From: Saccharicrinis sp. UBA6048
Lineage (GTDB): Bacteria > Bacteroidota > Bacteroidia > Bacteroidales > Marinilabiliaceae
Reading direction: 5' to 3'
NCBI GenBank assembly: GCA_002429115.1
Contig: DIYS01000047.1
Coordinates: 1-22,686, forward strand
DNA: 22,686 nucleotides
Position 1 is the stretch's first letter, and each line of letters opens with the position of its first letter. Positions 6,918 through 15,306 of the stretch are shown here, piece by piece. The position numbers were made by a program, and so were the translations under genes. Under the pieces are notes generated by a model. It saw nothing but the letters and a program-made list of their open reading frames with translations, ran no database searches and had not been told where the DNA came from.

Positions 6918-8387
6918 TCATACACTCTTTACTTTTTTACCCGTTGAATTAACCTTTAGGTTGTCTTCAAAGCAGATTACCTGAGGTACTTTATAGTGAG
7001 ATAAACTATTGGCACAGTGTTCTTTTACAAATTGCTCGTTTATATGCTTGTGCTGATTACTTGTGACCAGTGTTGCTTTTATAGCCTCTCCCAACATTTC
7101 ATCATCAATCGCTTCAATCGTGCAATCAACAACACCCTCAATCTTAACGATCACTTCCTCTATTTCTTTAGGACTTACCCGTTTACCACCTACCTTGATG
7201 ATTTCCCTTTTGCGGGCAGCATGGTAGATAAAACCATCTTCATCCACTCTTGCTAAATCGCCGGTATATAACCATCCGTTTTTAATGGTATCCGCCGTTT
7301 CTTCCGGCTCCTCGAAATAACCCAACATGACATTATCCCCTTTCGCAATAATTTCGCCAACATCACCAACTTTAACCGGCACCCCATCATTATCAACTAC
7401 AAGCAGCTCAACATCAGGTATACCTTTACCAAGCGACCCTAGCTTATCGGCCAATCGGGCTGGAGGCAAGTAGGATAAACGCGCCGTTGCTTCTGTTTGT
7501 CCGTACATCACGTAAAACAAAACATCCGGTAAGTTCTCCCCAAACTCATTAATAAATACGGTATGTAGCTTACCACCAGCTTGCGTTACATATCTCAAGT
7601 GTGGGAATTGTGTTCGCTTAAAGGATTCTGATTTACGAAGCAGTATTTGAAAATGGCTCGGTACGCCTGCAAATCCTGTACACTTGTATTTCTGCAAATC
7701 TTCTATCACAGAATTAAGGAAGATGAATGTATTGTTGAGTACAATCGATCCAGCCACTTTTAAATGTGTGTGCAACAAGGACAATCCATAACAATAAAAA
7801 AATGGCAATACCACCTCCATTATATCATTCTCGTTTAGCTTGAGGTATTGAATAATGGATGATGTATTCGCTACAATATTTCTGTGAGAGATCTTTACTC
7901 CTTTGGGCTTAGACGTAGAACCGGATGTAAAGATGATTTGCGCCAGATCATTATCATTTGTTTCCGTAACTGTCCATTCAACGGCTTCTTCCTCCTTATA
8001 AATAGTATCCAGTTCTGATTCTGTCAAGCATACCTCAATTTCCGGATTCAGTTTTTTTACAACTCGATTCGCTCCAATTAATAATTTCGACTGACATCGA
8101 CTTATAATATCCTCCAATCCTTCTTTTTCGATAGCTGGATTTAAAGGCACCACCACATTGCCTGATTTCATTATTGCCAGATAGCTTATGACCGAATCAT
8201 TATTATTTGGCATTACCAAAGGAATGTTGTTGTTCTTCCCAAATAATTTCTCAAGCCTATTAGCTAATTTCATAACCTTGACAGCCATGTCCCTATAGGA
8301 CAAAGGCGTTCCTCTCCCTAAAATAAAATCTTTAGGACGCTCAACATGTTCTGACAATAAATAATCAACGCAATTCATACGATCCAA
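6918..8387 (-). CDS. AMP-forming acyl/aminoacyl ligase, last gene of ACP operon
   Basis: The 489-residue protein is an ANL-superfamily adenylate-forming enzyme. The core motifs are FTSGSTSKPKG (153-163, ATP phosphate loop), YGQTEA (295-300), GWLYTGD (371-377), the hinge segment around GFIYHAARKREIIKVGGKRVS, and the C-terminal catalytic Lys484 in NSTGKK. It activates a carboxylic acid as acyl-AMP and should pass it to a thiol, most plausibly the phosphopantetheine of the ACP encoded by the first gene of the same operon, though CoA cannot be excluded. It starts one base after the NAD-synthetase-like stop. Similar ligases sit in exosortase/PEP-CTERM exopolysaccharide loci beside AsnB-type amidotransferases. 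Whether the substrate is a fatty acid, hydroxy acid or amino acid cannot be told from the binding pocket by eye. Confidence 0.85.
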   Translation of the reverse strand: MDRMNCVDYLLSEHVERPKDFILGRGTPLSYRDMAVKVMKLANRLEKLFGKNNNIPLVMPNNNDSVISYLAIMKSGNVVVPLNPAIEKEGLEDIISRCQSKLLIGANRVVKKLNPEIEVCLTESELDTIYKEEEAVEWTVTETNDNDLAQIIFTSGSTSKPKGVKISHRNIVANTSSIIQYLKLNENDIMEVVLPFFYCYGLSLLHTHLKVAGSIVLNNTFIFLNSVIEDLQKYKCTGFAGVPSHFQILLRKSESFKRTQFPHLRYVTQAGGKLHTVFINEFGENLPDVLFYVMYGQTEATARLSYLPPARLADKLGSLGKGIPDVELLVVDNDGVPVKVGDVGEIIAKGDNVMLGYFEEPEETADTIKNGWLYTGDLARVDEDGFIYHAARKREIIKVGGKRVSPKEIEEVIVKIEGVVDCTIEAIDDEMLGEAIKATLVTSNQHKHINEQFVKEHCANSLSHYKVPQVICFEDNLKVNSTGKKVKSV

Positions 8388-8388
8388 T

Positions 8389-9369
8389 TTAATAGTTGTG
8401 GATTGGTGGCATTCTTAAGTATTCTGTAGTTTTCTTCTTACGTTCAAAATTCTTATAAACTTTTTCTACCTCACCGATCTCTTTATTTAAGCCATTGGCA
8501 ACTTCTTCAGCGAGGTATCCGTTTTCCCATCCATACCAAAGCAAATCCATCATTTCAAATGGCATTTGATAGAAGAATTCTTCTTGTGTCTGCTCTGCTG
8601 TATAAGTATCGGTTGTAGGCGTTCTATCAATAATTTCCTGAGGTACCCCCAAGGCTTTCGCCAACTCATACACCTGACTTTTATACAAATTACCGATTGG
8701 CATCACATCTGCCCCACCATCACCATACTTTACAAAGAATCCTTGCATTACTTCGTGTTTGTTCGGCGTTCCAATAACCGCATAATGTTTCGCCTCAGCG
8801 TGGTAATATAACATCGACATCCGGCTACGTTGCTTAAAATTGGATGCAGCAACAATCTGCAGATATTCATCCATTGGCAGGCGTTCACTTCTTTCTGTTC
8901 CGTCTTCAAATATTACCGTTACATAGAAGACAGGAGGTAAATTTGAGTTAAGAAATTTCTCCGGAATGACGATCTTCATTTTATCCTTTTGTGGATCATA
9001 TTCAGGAATAACACGCTTTACCGCTTCATCGCGACGGGCATAACATGCAAAACCATTTAGCGCTCCACTAATGTTTTCTTCAATAACTTCAATTCCAAAT
9101 TTATTAGCCAGCTTCAAGGCAAGTTCCTTGCTATCGTCGCTTGAATCTTTTTCCGGCAACATCACCCCCAATACATTATTGGCGCCAAAAGCTTTAACTG
9201 CAATAGCCAAGGTAACCGACGAGTCAATGCCTCCACTTATGCCAACGACACCTCCACGTCGTCGCAATTTCTTGCCAACATCCTCTTTTAACTTTGACAC
9301 GATTGAATCAATTGTACCCTGTACATTCTCTAGTTTAATTATTTCTTTGGTATACTTCGGTTTAAACAT
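8389..9369 (-). CDS. NAD-synthetase-like ammonia-dependent PP-loop enzyme, polysaccharide-locus type
   Basis: The 326-residue protein belongs to the NadE family of ATP-pyrophosphatases. It has the PP-loop SGGIDSSVT (45-53), the segment ASNFKQRSRMSMLYYHAE (175-192), and VIGTPNKHE followed by KYGDGGADVMPIGNLYKSQV (198-233), all NadE signatures. It lacks the glutaminase/nitrilase domain of glutamine-dependent NAD synthetases, so it would use free ammonia. It is about 50-80 residues longer than compact NadE enzymes, and the extra material falls at about 108-172, between the PP-loop half and the RSRM segment. Its position between asnB and the ligase, with 11-base and 1-base gaps, points to a dedicated role in the operon's pathway, such as amidating a carboxylate through an acyl-adenylate. 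It could still be a working NAD synthetase. Confidence 0.82.
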   Translation of the reverse strand: MFKPKYTKEIIKLENVQGTIDSIVSKLKEDVGKKLRRRGGVVGISGGIDSSVTLAIAVKAFGANNVLGVMLPEKDSSDDSKELALKLANKFGIEVIEENISGALNGFACYARRDEAVKRVIPEYDPQKDKMKIVIPEKFLNSNLPPVFYVTVIFEDGTERSERLPMDEYLQIVAASNFKQRSRMSMLYYHAEAKHYAVIGTPNKHEVMQGFFVKYGDGGADVMPIGNLYKSQVYELAKALGVPQEIIDRTPTTDTYTAEQTQEEFFYQMPFEMMDLLWYGWENGYLAEEVANGLNKEIGEVEKVYKNFERKKKTTEYLRMPPIHNY

Positions 9370-9380
9370 GGTTAACTATT

Positions 9381-11354
9381 TTATCTTACAATTATTGATG
9401 AATTTCGAACAACACTCTTTATCAAATCACTATCACTTAACTCCCGGTAATCAGATATAAATGTTTTGGATAGAATCTGAGTTGACAATACTGCCATTAA
9501 AGCCATATTTTCCTGCTCTGAGCTTGACCCAGATTTTCTCAATTTATTAATTAATGTCTCAACTTTACGATGATCAAATAAGCCTTCTTTATTTATTGAA
9601 GATGAATTTAAATACTCATCCAGCAGCAAATTGTTATTAACAATAGCATTGGCTACAGGCGCTCTATATGCCTGTTTAGGTCGCTTAAGTACCTCTGACG
9701 GAAGTTTGTCTTTCATCATTACCTTAAGCAGTATTTTCTCATTTAATCCTTTGATCTTATAGTCATCCGGTAATGTTGAGCAGAACTCGGCCACACGATG
9801 ATCAAGAAATGGATATCGTCCCTCTACCGAATTAGCCATCGCCATTCGATCTCCCTGTGAAGAAAGCAAATAACCTGACATAAATAAATTGGTTTCAATA
9901 TGCTGCGCTTTTTCGATAGAACTATATTGACTTACCTGCTCTTCAATCGACTCTATATAGTCAGCTATCGGATCAGTTCCATTTAACATCAATTGAGTCT
10001 CTTTATTCAGGAAGTTGATCAACTGATTGCCATTACGCCATCTCAACAAATGAGAATATACTGGCGAATCAGTTTGGTTCAGTTGATACCCAAAGAACAT
10101 CCTCAGCATCGAAGGTGATGCATCTGCCAATTGTGGAATGTACGGATACAGTTTTTTCAATAATAAAGGACGAAATTTTGAATCCGGATATTTAGCCCAA
10201 AACTGTCGGATGATGGCTTCCTTAAAAATATTATACCCGCCCAACATTTCATCCGCTCCTTCTCCGGTTAACACCACTTTAATCTGATGCTTATTGACTA
10301 ATCCGGCCAGCAGCATCATTGGAATTGGCGATGTTCGTAAAATAGGATTTTCAGTATGATAAATCGCCTGTGGAAGGAAATCGGCAATATCGGCATTGGT
10401 ACAAGTGTTACTATGATGATTCGTTTTAAGATAGTCAGCTACCTGCTTCTGAAAATTTGTCTCATCATAGTTATGATCTTCAAAGCCTATTGAAAACGTA
10501 TTTAACACCGACGGCTCAATCTCCTTAACCAATGATGTTGTTACGCTTGAGTCAATGCCTCCACTTAGGTAAGCAGCCACCTGAACATCTGCCCTCAAAC
10601 GCATTCGAACACTATCTTTTAGTAAAGTATAAAGTTCTTCGCTTGCTTCATTGATCGTTCCGCTAAACTTTGCTTTTGAGAAATGATGCCTCCAATATTG
10701 TTGAACCGATATTTGCTTATTTTTAAAAATAAGGTAGTGACCAGGACTTAATTCCTTTATACCCTTAAATACCGTGTTTGGTGTTCTGGGCGCCCAAAAT
10801 GTAAAGGCCTGTTTTAATGCGTCGAAATTTAAACCTCTTTCAACTCCCGGATACTCTAGAATACATTTAACCTCCGATGCAAAAATAACTGCATTGTCAA
10901 CCTGAGTATAGTAAAGAGGACGAATTCCAAATCTATCACGAGCCAAAAACAAACTCTGCGCCTTCTCATCCCATATGGCAAACGCAAACTGACCATTTAA
11001 CTCGTTTAAACAATCAGCTCCAAATTCCTCAAACATATGCAATACAACTTCCGTATCACAATTGGTTTTAAAAGAATGACCCAATTTTTCAAGTCGTTGC
11101 CTTAACTCCGGATAGTTGAAGACCTCCCCGTTATAAGCGATCCATTTGGTTCCATCTTTAGTACACAATGGCTGCTGCCCGCTGCTCAAGTCAATAATAC
11201 TTAAGCGCACATTACCCATTGCAAATGGCTGACTAAGATAGATGCCCGCTTCGTCAGGCCCTCGATAACGAATGCGCGTTAACATGCGGTTTAGCACCAC
11301 TTCTTTTTGTGCTAAACCCTCTTTCTTGCTATAGAATCCAGCAATACCGCACAT
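9381..11354 (-). CDS. asnB: glutamine-dependent asparagine-synthase-like amidotransferase
   Basis: The 657-residue protein has the two-domain layout of class B asparagine synthetases. The N-terminal Ntn glutaminase begins with the nucleophile Cys2 (MCGIAGF) and carries RYRGPDE, AYNGEVFN and the CDTEV segment (about 99-103). The C-terminal synthetase domain has the PP-loop SGGIDSS at 264-270 and the conserved GEGADEMLGGY segment, where the ATP site meets the acceptor carboxylate. It releases ammonia from glutamine and uses ATP to join it to an adenylated carboxylate. In polysaccharide loci such proteins (WbpS-like, or the exosortase-system amidotransferases) often act on sugar acids or unknown acceptors rather than aspartate. 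Being second in an ACP operon, 6 bases after the ACP stop, favours a pathway-specific role; the symbol reflects family only. Confidence 0.87.
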   Translation of the reverse strand: MCGIAGFYSKKEGLAQKEVVLNRMLTRIRYRGPDEAGIYLSQPFAMGNVRLSIIDLSSGQQPLCTKDGTKWIAYNGEVFNYPELRQRLEKLGHSFKTNCDTEVVLHMFEEFGADCLNELNGQFAFAIWDEKAQSLFLARDRFGIRPLYYTQVDNAVIFASEVKCILEYPGVERGLNFDALKQAFTFWAPRTPNTVFKGIKELSPGHYLIFKNKQISVQQYWRHHFSKAKFSGTINEASEELYTLLKDSVRMRLRADVQVAAYLSGGIDSSVTTSLVKEIEPSVLNTFSIGFEDHNYDETNFQKQVADYLKTNHHSNTCTNADIADFLPQAIYHTENPILRTSPIPMMLLAGLVNKHQIKVVLTGEGADEMLGGYNIFKEAIIRQFWAKYPDSKFRPLLLKKLYPYIPQLADASPSMLRMFFGYQLNQTDSPVYSHLLRWRNGNQLINFLNKETQLMLNGTDPIADYIESIEEQVSQYSSIEKAQHIETNLFMSGYLLSSQGDRMAMANSVEGRYPFLDHRVAEFCSTLPDDYKIKGLNEKILLKVMMKDKLPSEVLKRPKQAYRAPVANAIVNNNLLLDEYLNSSSINKEGLFDHRKVETLINKLRKSGSSSEQENMALMAVLSTQILSKTFISDYRELSDSDLIKSVVRNSSIIVR

Positions 11355-11360
11355 AAGGGA

Positions 11361-11603
11361 TTATTTAACCACAGCTTTTTTTCTTTCTATAAAAGCAGTT
11401 ATTCGTTCGACACTCCCAAAATTTTCTTCTTTTAAATCAGAATCTTCAGCAGCTATTCCAAACTCGGTATCCAGATAATTAATTAAATTCAAGAGCCCCA
11501 TTGAATCAAAAATCCCTTCATCAAAAATCAAGGTGTCATTTTTAATTATCTCCGGATCGGTAAAAGTAGCTTCTGCAATAAACTGTCTGATCTTGTTCTC
11601 CAT
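11361..11603 (-). CDS. acyl carrier protein, first gene of the operon
   Basis: This 80-residue acidic helical protein has the carrier-protein signature FDSMG, with Ser34 as the expected 4'-phosphopantetheine attachment site. It sits at the usual distance after a first helix and the loop with IKNDTLIFDEGI. It is more divergent than housekeeping AcpP (DSMG in place of DSLD/DSLE, and a basic C-terminal tail RKKAVVK). It therefore looks like a stand-alone, pathway-specific carrier of the kind found with free-standing adenylating ligases. It opens the tight four-gene operon ending with such a ligase, which is its most likely loading enzyme. Only 48 bases separate its ATG from the A-run of the terminator of the preceding gene. 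Confidence 0.88.
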   Translation of the reverse strand: MENKIRQFIAEATFTDPEIIKNDTLIFDEGIFDSMGLLNLINYLDTEFGIAAEDSDLKEENFGSVERITAFIERKKAVVK

Positions 11604-11651
11604 GGTATATTGTATTTAACTTATTCATAGTTGCATATACAATATATATAT

Positions 11652-11695
11652 AAAAAAAAAGCAATTGGTAAAACTTTGCCCAATTGCTTTTTTTT
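11652..11695 (-). terminator. intrinsic terminator after the Trp/Asn-repeat gene
   Basis: A stem of GCAATTGG (11661-11668) with CCAATTGC (11680-11687) encloses an 11-base loop. The stem is preceded by nine A and followed by eight T, so it can end transcription in either direction. It lies about 50 bases past the stop of the 11747-13042 gene on the minus strand and just ahead of the ACP operon. Confidence 0.85.
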
Positions 11696-11746
11696 ATAGA
11701 CTAACAGTCTATTTTATTTAATAAAAGTGTTCTGTATTCAGCTACT

Positions 11747-13042
11747 TTATTCCTTTAAAAACTTAACCCGTGACACTCCTGTATCAAACTTCACAACAAT
11801 AATATATATGCCAGTCTTCAGTGAATTAACATCGATTGACATTCCAGAAGATTCCGGCTCAACTACAATTACCTTTTTCCCCTCAATATTATATATCATT
11901 ATCTCGTTCGCAGTATCCGCATAATCTAGAAATAAATAAGAACTTGTCGGATTTGGATATATGCGTAATTCAGGATCATCAATATCACCAATGTCACTAG
12001 ATACTACCTTTGTGTAGTGATAATTCTTCTGCAAATAATTATCCCAGTGACCTGTTTGGTTATTGTAAAACTTTGTAACCTCTTTTATTTTAATATCAGC
12101 ACTGTTGAAGGTAAACTCATCAATTCGCTGAGTAACCCAATCATTCTGTGCCGCATTCCATAACTGATAATTTATACGGGTTGTGTTACCTGATGCATCA
12201 AATACTTTATCAAGTCTCGTACTACTATCCCAACTGTTGTTGTTTTCATTCCAGTTTTCCCTGGTTTCAAGCTCTGAATTTGAACTTGGTTGTGTGTAGT
12301 TTACATGTCGTAATGGCTGCCAATCGTTCTGATCATTATTCCAGGCATTAACATTTTGAAACGCCAACTCACCAGTATTCATATAGTTATTGATGCACTC
12401 AATCTCATTTGACCAATTATTACTTGATTGATTATATGATTTATTCTGAACCTCAAGTAAGTTTCCTTCTGTATCGTAAATACAGTCATACTTCCAATAC
12501 GACTCCCATTGACTGCCACTTTCATTCCACCAGTCTGTTTCATAGGAAAGCAATTGATCATTATTATTATATACCTGCCTTTGAACCCAAACTTTATTCC
12601 AGATACTTGCTCCTCCTTCTGATTCTTGATACTCAATACTCAATTGAGTTCTGGAATTATTCAAGTCTACTTTCTTTCTCCATTCATATGCCCATGATGA
12701 TGAAGATGGATTCCAATTTGAAGAACTTATATAGCAATGTAAATAATCACTGGAATAACTATACTTAATTTTTTGATCGTTCTGCCATGTATTGAAAGAC
12801 AGTGTTTGAATTAACTCTTCAGTTATATTTTTTTGGGAATCGTATTTAAACTTTTCTCGGGAATCTAATTGCCAGTTATTACTGTTATCGGTGTAAGTCG
12901 AAATGGAATCTAACTGGTAATACTCATTAGAACTAACTTCTACAATCTGACTATTATTAGTCATACTTTTCAAAGAAATGCTTTGGGCATTTACTTGCAT
13001 AAAACACGCCATCATGCCCATCAAAATCAATACTCTACTCAT
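11747..13042 (-). CDS. T9SS-exported Trp/Asn-rich repeat protein
   Basis: The 431-residue protein has a signal peptide (residues 1-19, ending in VNAQ), then about ten imperfect repeats of roughly 30 residues over positions 48-345. Each repeat has the pattern W-N-x(5,6)-W followed by a beta-like stretch with Tyr and Asp/Gly-Asn turns; examples are WNNDQNDWQPLRHVNY, WNENNNSWDSSTRL and WNAAQNDWVTQRIDEF. Residues 358-431 are a type A T9SS sorting domain (LRIYPNPTSS, IYNIEGKKV, LKTGIYIIVV, VKFLKE), so the protein should cross the outer membrane and be surface-attached or released. The repeats resemble YD/RHS-like beta repeats, but I do not recognise a defined family or enzyme. It lies inside the exopolysaccharide region with its own promoter and terminator, which suggests a surface or matrix protein. 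Confidence 0.82.
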   Translation of the reverse strand: MSRVLILMGMMACFMQVNAQSISLKSMTNNSQIVEVSSNEYYQLDSISTYTDNSNNWQLDSREKFKYDSQKNITEELIQTLSFNTWQNDQKIKYSYSSDYLHCYISSSNWNPSSSSWAYEWRKKVDLNNSRTQLSIEYQESEGGASIWNKVWVQRQVYNNNDQLLSYETDWWNESGSQWESYWKYDCIYDTEGNLLEVQNKSYNQSSNNWSNEIECINNYMNTGELAFQNVNAWNNDQNDWQPLRHVNYTQPSSNSELETRENWNENNNSWDSSTRLDKVFDASGNTTRINYQLWNAAQNDWVTQRIDEFTFNSADIKIKEVTKFYNNQTGHWDNYLQKNYHYTKVVSSDIGDIDDPELRIYPNPTSSYLFLDYADTANEIMIYNIEGKKVIVVEPESSGMSIDVNSLKTGIYIIVVKFDTGVSRVKFLKE

Positions 13043-13079
13043 CGCGAATTATTCAGGTGTTTTTTTGCTTATTACGCTG

Positions 13080-13111
13080 CGAAAATAAAATAGTTATACA
13101 TTTATCACAAA
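13080..13111 (-). promoter_or_regulatory. putative promoter of the Trp/Asn-repeat protein gene
   Basis: Read on the minus strand, a TTTG -33 element (13108-13111) is followed after 20 bases by TATTTTCG (13080-13087), which matches the Bacteroidota -7 consensus TAnnTTTG except for one base. It lies 37 bases upstream of the ATG at 13042. The spacing is right, but the region is AT-rich. Confidence 0.4.
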
Positions 13112-13353
13112 AAAATAGCGATTAATCTACTCAAATAACCTTTTTACCATCAATACAATAGCCTTTGTCAAAAACCACCTCAATAAGCTTAAACAAGTTT
13201 TTGTCCTCTTTTCGGTACTTTCAGCCAAAAAATGTCAAAATGTGAATAAAATCGACTTTATTAATTAGAATCATTCTATATAAGCTTTTATGAGATTTAA
13301 GCAATCATTTTTTGGAAATCGAAAACACTTTAATACGGAATAAGAAATTACAT

Positions 13354-13390
13354 AAAAAAAACCTTGACAATTATTTCAATCATCAAGGTT
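13354..13390 (-). terminator. intrinsic terminator after the sugar dehydratase gene
   Basis: The inverted arms AACCTTGA (13360-13367) and TCAAGGTT (13383-13390) enclose a 15-base loop. On the minus strand the stem is followed by a run of T (the A-run beginning at 13354). It lies 26 bases past the stop of the dehydratase gene and separates it from the repeat-protein gene. Confidence 0.78.
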
Positions 13391-13416
13391 ACTTTAATCA
13401 TTTCGCATATAATGCG

Positions 13417-15306
13417 TTAATAATCTAACTCACAATATTTACTGTTTTTAGAAATAAACTCAGGCACTAAGTTTTTCATTCGGCTAACCAGCAGTTTATT
13501 GTTCTCTGTAGTTAATGCATACAACAACTCATCCAAATTTCGATTGACTTCTACGAAATCATAATCACGAACATTGCCAATTAAAATCTTATCATGATGC
13601 GTAGGTTTAGTGTTTTCTTTTGAGGCAAGCAGCTCTTCAAAGAGTTTTTCACCAGGTCGAAGCCCCGTGTATACAATCTTGATGTCTTCATCCACTTTAT
13701 AACCAGATAAGCGAATCATCTCTTTTGCCAGATCAGCAATTTTCACCGGCTCACCCATATCAAAGACAAAAATTTCACCGCCATTGCCCATAAAACCAGC
13801 TTCCAAGACTAGTTGACATGCCTCTGGAATTGTCATAAAGTACCTGGTAATATCCTCGTGGGTCACAGTAACCGGACCGCCATTCTCAATTTGCCGCTTA
13901 AACAATGGAACTACCGATCCATTTGACCCTAACACATTGCCAAAACGAGTTGTAATAAATGAGGTTTTTATATCACGCAATTGCGAAAGTGCCTGAATGT
14001 AAATTTCGCAAATCCGCTTAGAAGTTCCCATCACATTGGTTGGATTTACGGCCTTATCGGTAGATACCATTACAAACTTTTTAACCTTATGCCGGATAGA
14101 CAGGTCGGCCAACACTTTCACTCCACCGATGTTCACACGGATAGCTTCATAAGGAAACGACTCCATAAGCGGAACATGTTTGTATGCAGCTGCATTAAAT
14201 ACGATATCAGGTTGGAATATATTAAATACCTCTTCCATCCGGTATTTATCCGTAACATCAGCCAATACAATATCAAACGGAGCATCATCGTGCGATAATA
14301 ACAGCTCCTGTTGTAAATTGTATAGTGCCGATTCAGCTATATCCACCATTACAACACGTCGAACCGGAAAGCGCAATAACTGACGTACAATTTCGGAACC
14401 AATTGATCCAGCTGCTCCTGTAACAAGAACTACCTGTCCTATAAGGCCTTTTGTTATTCTGACCTGGTTAAGCACAATTTCTTCACGACCAAGGATATCC
14501 TCGATCCGAACATCACGAATTTGCTGCTGATTCGAAATTCCGTTTACCCAATTTCTAACGGTAGGCATCACCTTTAAGGTCCAGCCTAAATCCAGACACC
14601 TTTCTGTTATTTCCTGCTTTCGCTTAACACTAATCCCATTAACAGCAATGATTACACACTGTATTTGTTTAGAATTAGATAATCGTAATGCTTTATTCCA
14701 ACTCATAATACACTTATTGTGCAAATAGGTATTATGCTTGGTCACATCGTCATCAATAAATCCAACTACATTATACATCACATCCTTATCACTATTGATG
14801 GCTTCCATGGTAATTTGCCCCATCTCACCAGCGCCAAAAATCAAAACATTCTGTTTTTTGTGCTTCCTGGTAACATATGTATAAAGTTCTTTAACGATTA
14901 TACGAAATCCAACAGTTACAATGACGGTAAGTAAGAAATGAAAAATTAGCAGAAACCGGGGTGCATAAAACAATTTAATACCCCAATATGCCAAAACTTC
15001 ATATCCGACCAATAAAGTTATAAAGGCTGATAAACAAGCCGTAATAACAATTTTGAATTCGCTATAATTACTATGTCTGATGATTCCTCTGAAGGAACCT
15101 GTCAGTAAGAATGCACATAAATACACCAATAATATTATGCTTCCATTAAAAAGTAATTCTGATATGGAGAAAGGGTGTAAAAACTGACTTAAACCAAAGA
15201 GGTAATGAATAAAAAAGACATTGGCTACAATTCCTAAATCTATTAGAAGAATTAGCCAAGGTGACACGACTCTAATATTAAAGATATTCAATAATAGTGA
15301 CTTCAT
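13417..15306 (-). CDS. membrane UDP-sugar 4,6-dehydratase (WbpM/CapD/PglF type)
   Basis: The 629-residue protein has four N-terminal membrane segments (about 16-38, 50-70, 84-104 and 116-137). A first Rossmann domain with GAGEMG (158-163) follows. The catalytic extended SDR domain begins at TGAAGSIGS (296-304, NAD-binding). In it, FNAAAYKHVPLME, VSTDKAVNPTNVMG (414-427) and Lys430 form the S/M/K-type active site of UDP-N-acetylglucosamine C4,C6-dehydratases. Such enzymes make UDP-4-keto-6-deoxy-hexoses as precursors of bacillosamine, QuiNAc or FucNAc in surface polysaccharides. Length and layout match full-size WbpM. It faces the Wzc gene across a 497-base divergent spacer, a common pairing in Bacteroidota exopolysaccharide loci, and has its own terminator. 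The specific sugar product cannot be deduced. Confidence 0.9.
   Translation of the reverse strand: MKSLLLNIFNIRVVSPWLILLIDLGIVANVFFIHYLFGLSQFLHPFSISELLFNGSIILLVYLCAFLLTGSFRGIIRHSNYSEFKIVITACLSAFITLLVGYEVLAYWGIKLFYAPRFLLIFHFLLTVIVTVGFRIIVKELYTYVTRKHKKQNVLIFGAGEMGQITMEAINSDKDVMYNVVGFIDDDVTKHNTYLHNKCIMSWNKALRLSNSKQIQCVIIAVNGISVKRKQEITERCLDLGWTLKVMPTVRNWVNGISNQQQIRDVRIEDILGREEIVLNQVRITKGLIGQVVLVTGAAGSIGSEIVRQLLRFPVRRVVMVDIAESALYNLQQELLLSHDDAPFDIVLADVTDKYRMEEVFNIFQPDIVFNAAAYKHVPLMESFPYEAIRVNIGGVKVLADLSIRHKVKKFVMVSTDKAVNPTNVMGTSKRICEIYIQALSQLRDIKTSFITTRFGNVLGSNGSVVPLFKRQIENGGPVTVTHEDITRYFMTIPEACQLVLEAGFMGNGGEIFVFDMGEPVKIADLAKEMIRLSGYKVDEDIKIVYTGLRPGEKLFEELLASKENTKPTHHDKILIGNVRDYDFVEVNRNLDELLYALTTENNKLLVSRMKNLVPEFISKNSKYCELDY

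Larger units (their letters stand above)
13043..13416. other. 374-base spacer between the dehydratase and repeat-protein genes
   Basis: This AT-rich stretch has no credible gene. It holds the terminator of the dehydratase gene, the putative promoter of the repeat-protein gene, and a 13-base interrupted palindrome (TAGAAT-C-ATTCTA, 13266-13278) that could be an operator but may be chance. Confidence 0.6.

Noticed and set aside
9071..9460. 129-codon frame antisense to the NadE-like gene
   Set aside because: It lies opposite a gene with full family motifs and spans a gene boundary; its composition is that of a shadow frame.
6918..11603. Non-ribosomal peptide or polyketide cluster
   Set aside because: There are no condensation, ketosynthase or thioesterase domains and the carrier is a single stand-alone ACP; a small tailoring pathway fits better.
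12409..12768. 119-codon frame antisense to the Trp/Asn-repeat gene
   Set aside because: The repeat structure, signal peptide and sorting domain are all on the other strand; this frame shows low-complexity shadow sequence.
13266..13278. 13-base palindrome as a defined operator
   Set aside because: It is short, AT-rich and not next to a convincing promoter, so it is noted only within the spacer entry.
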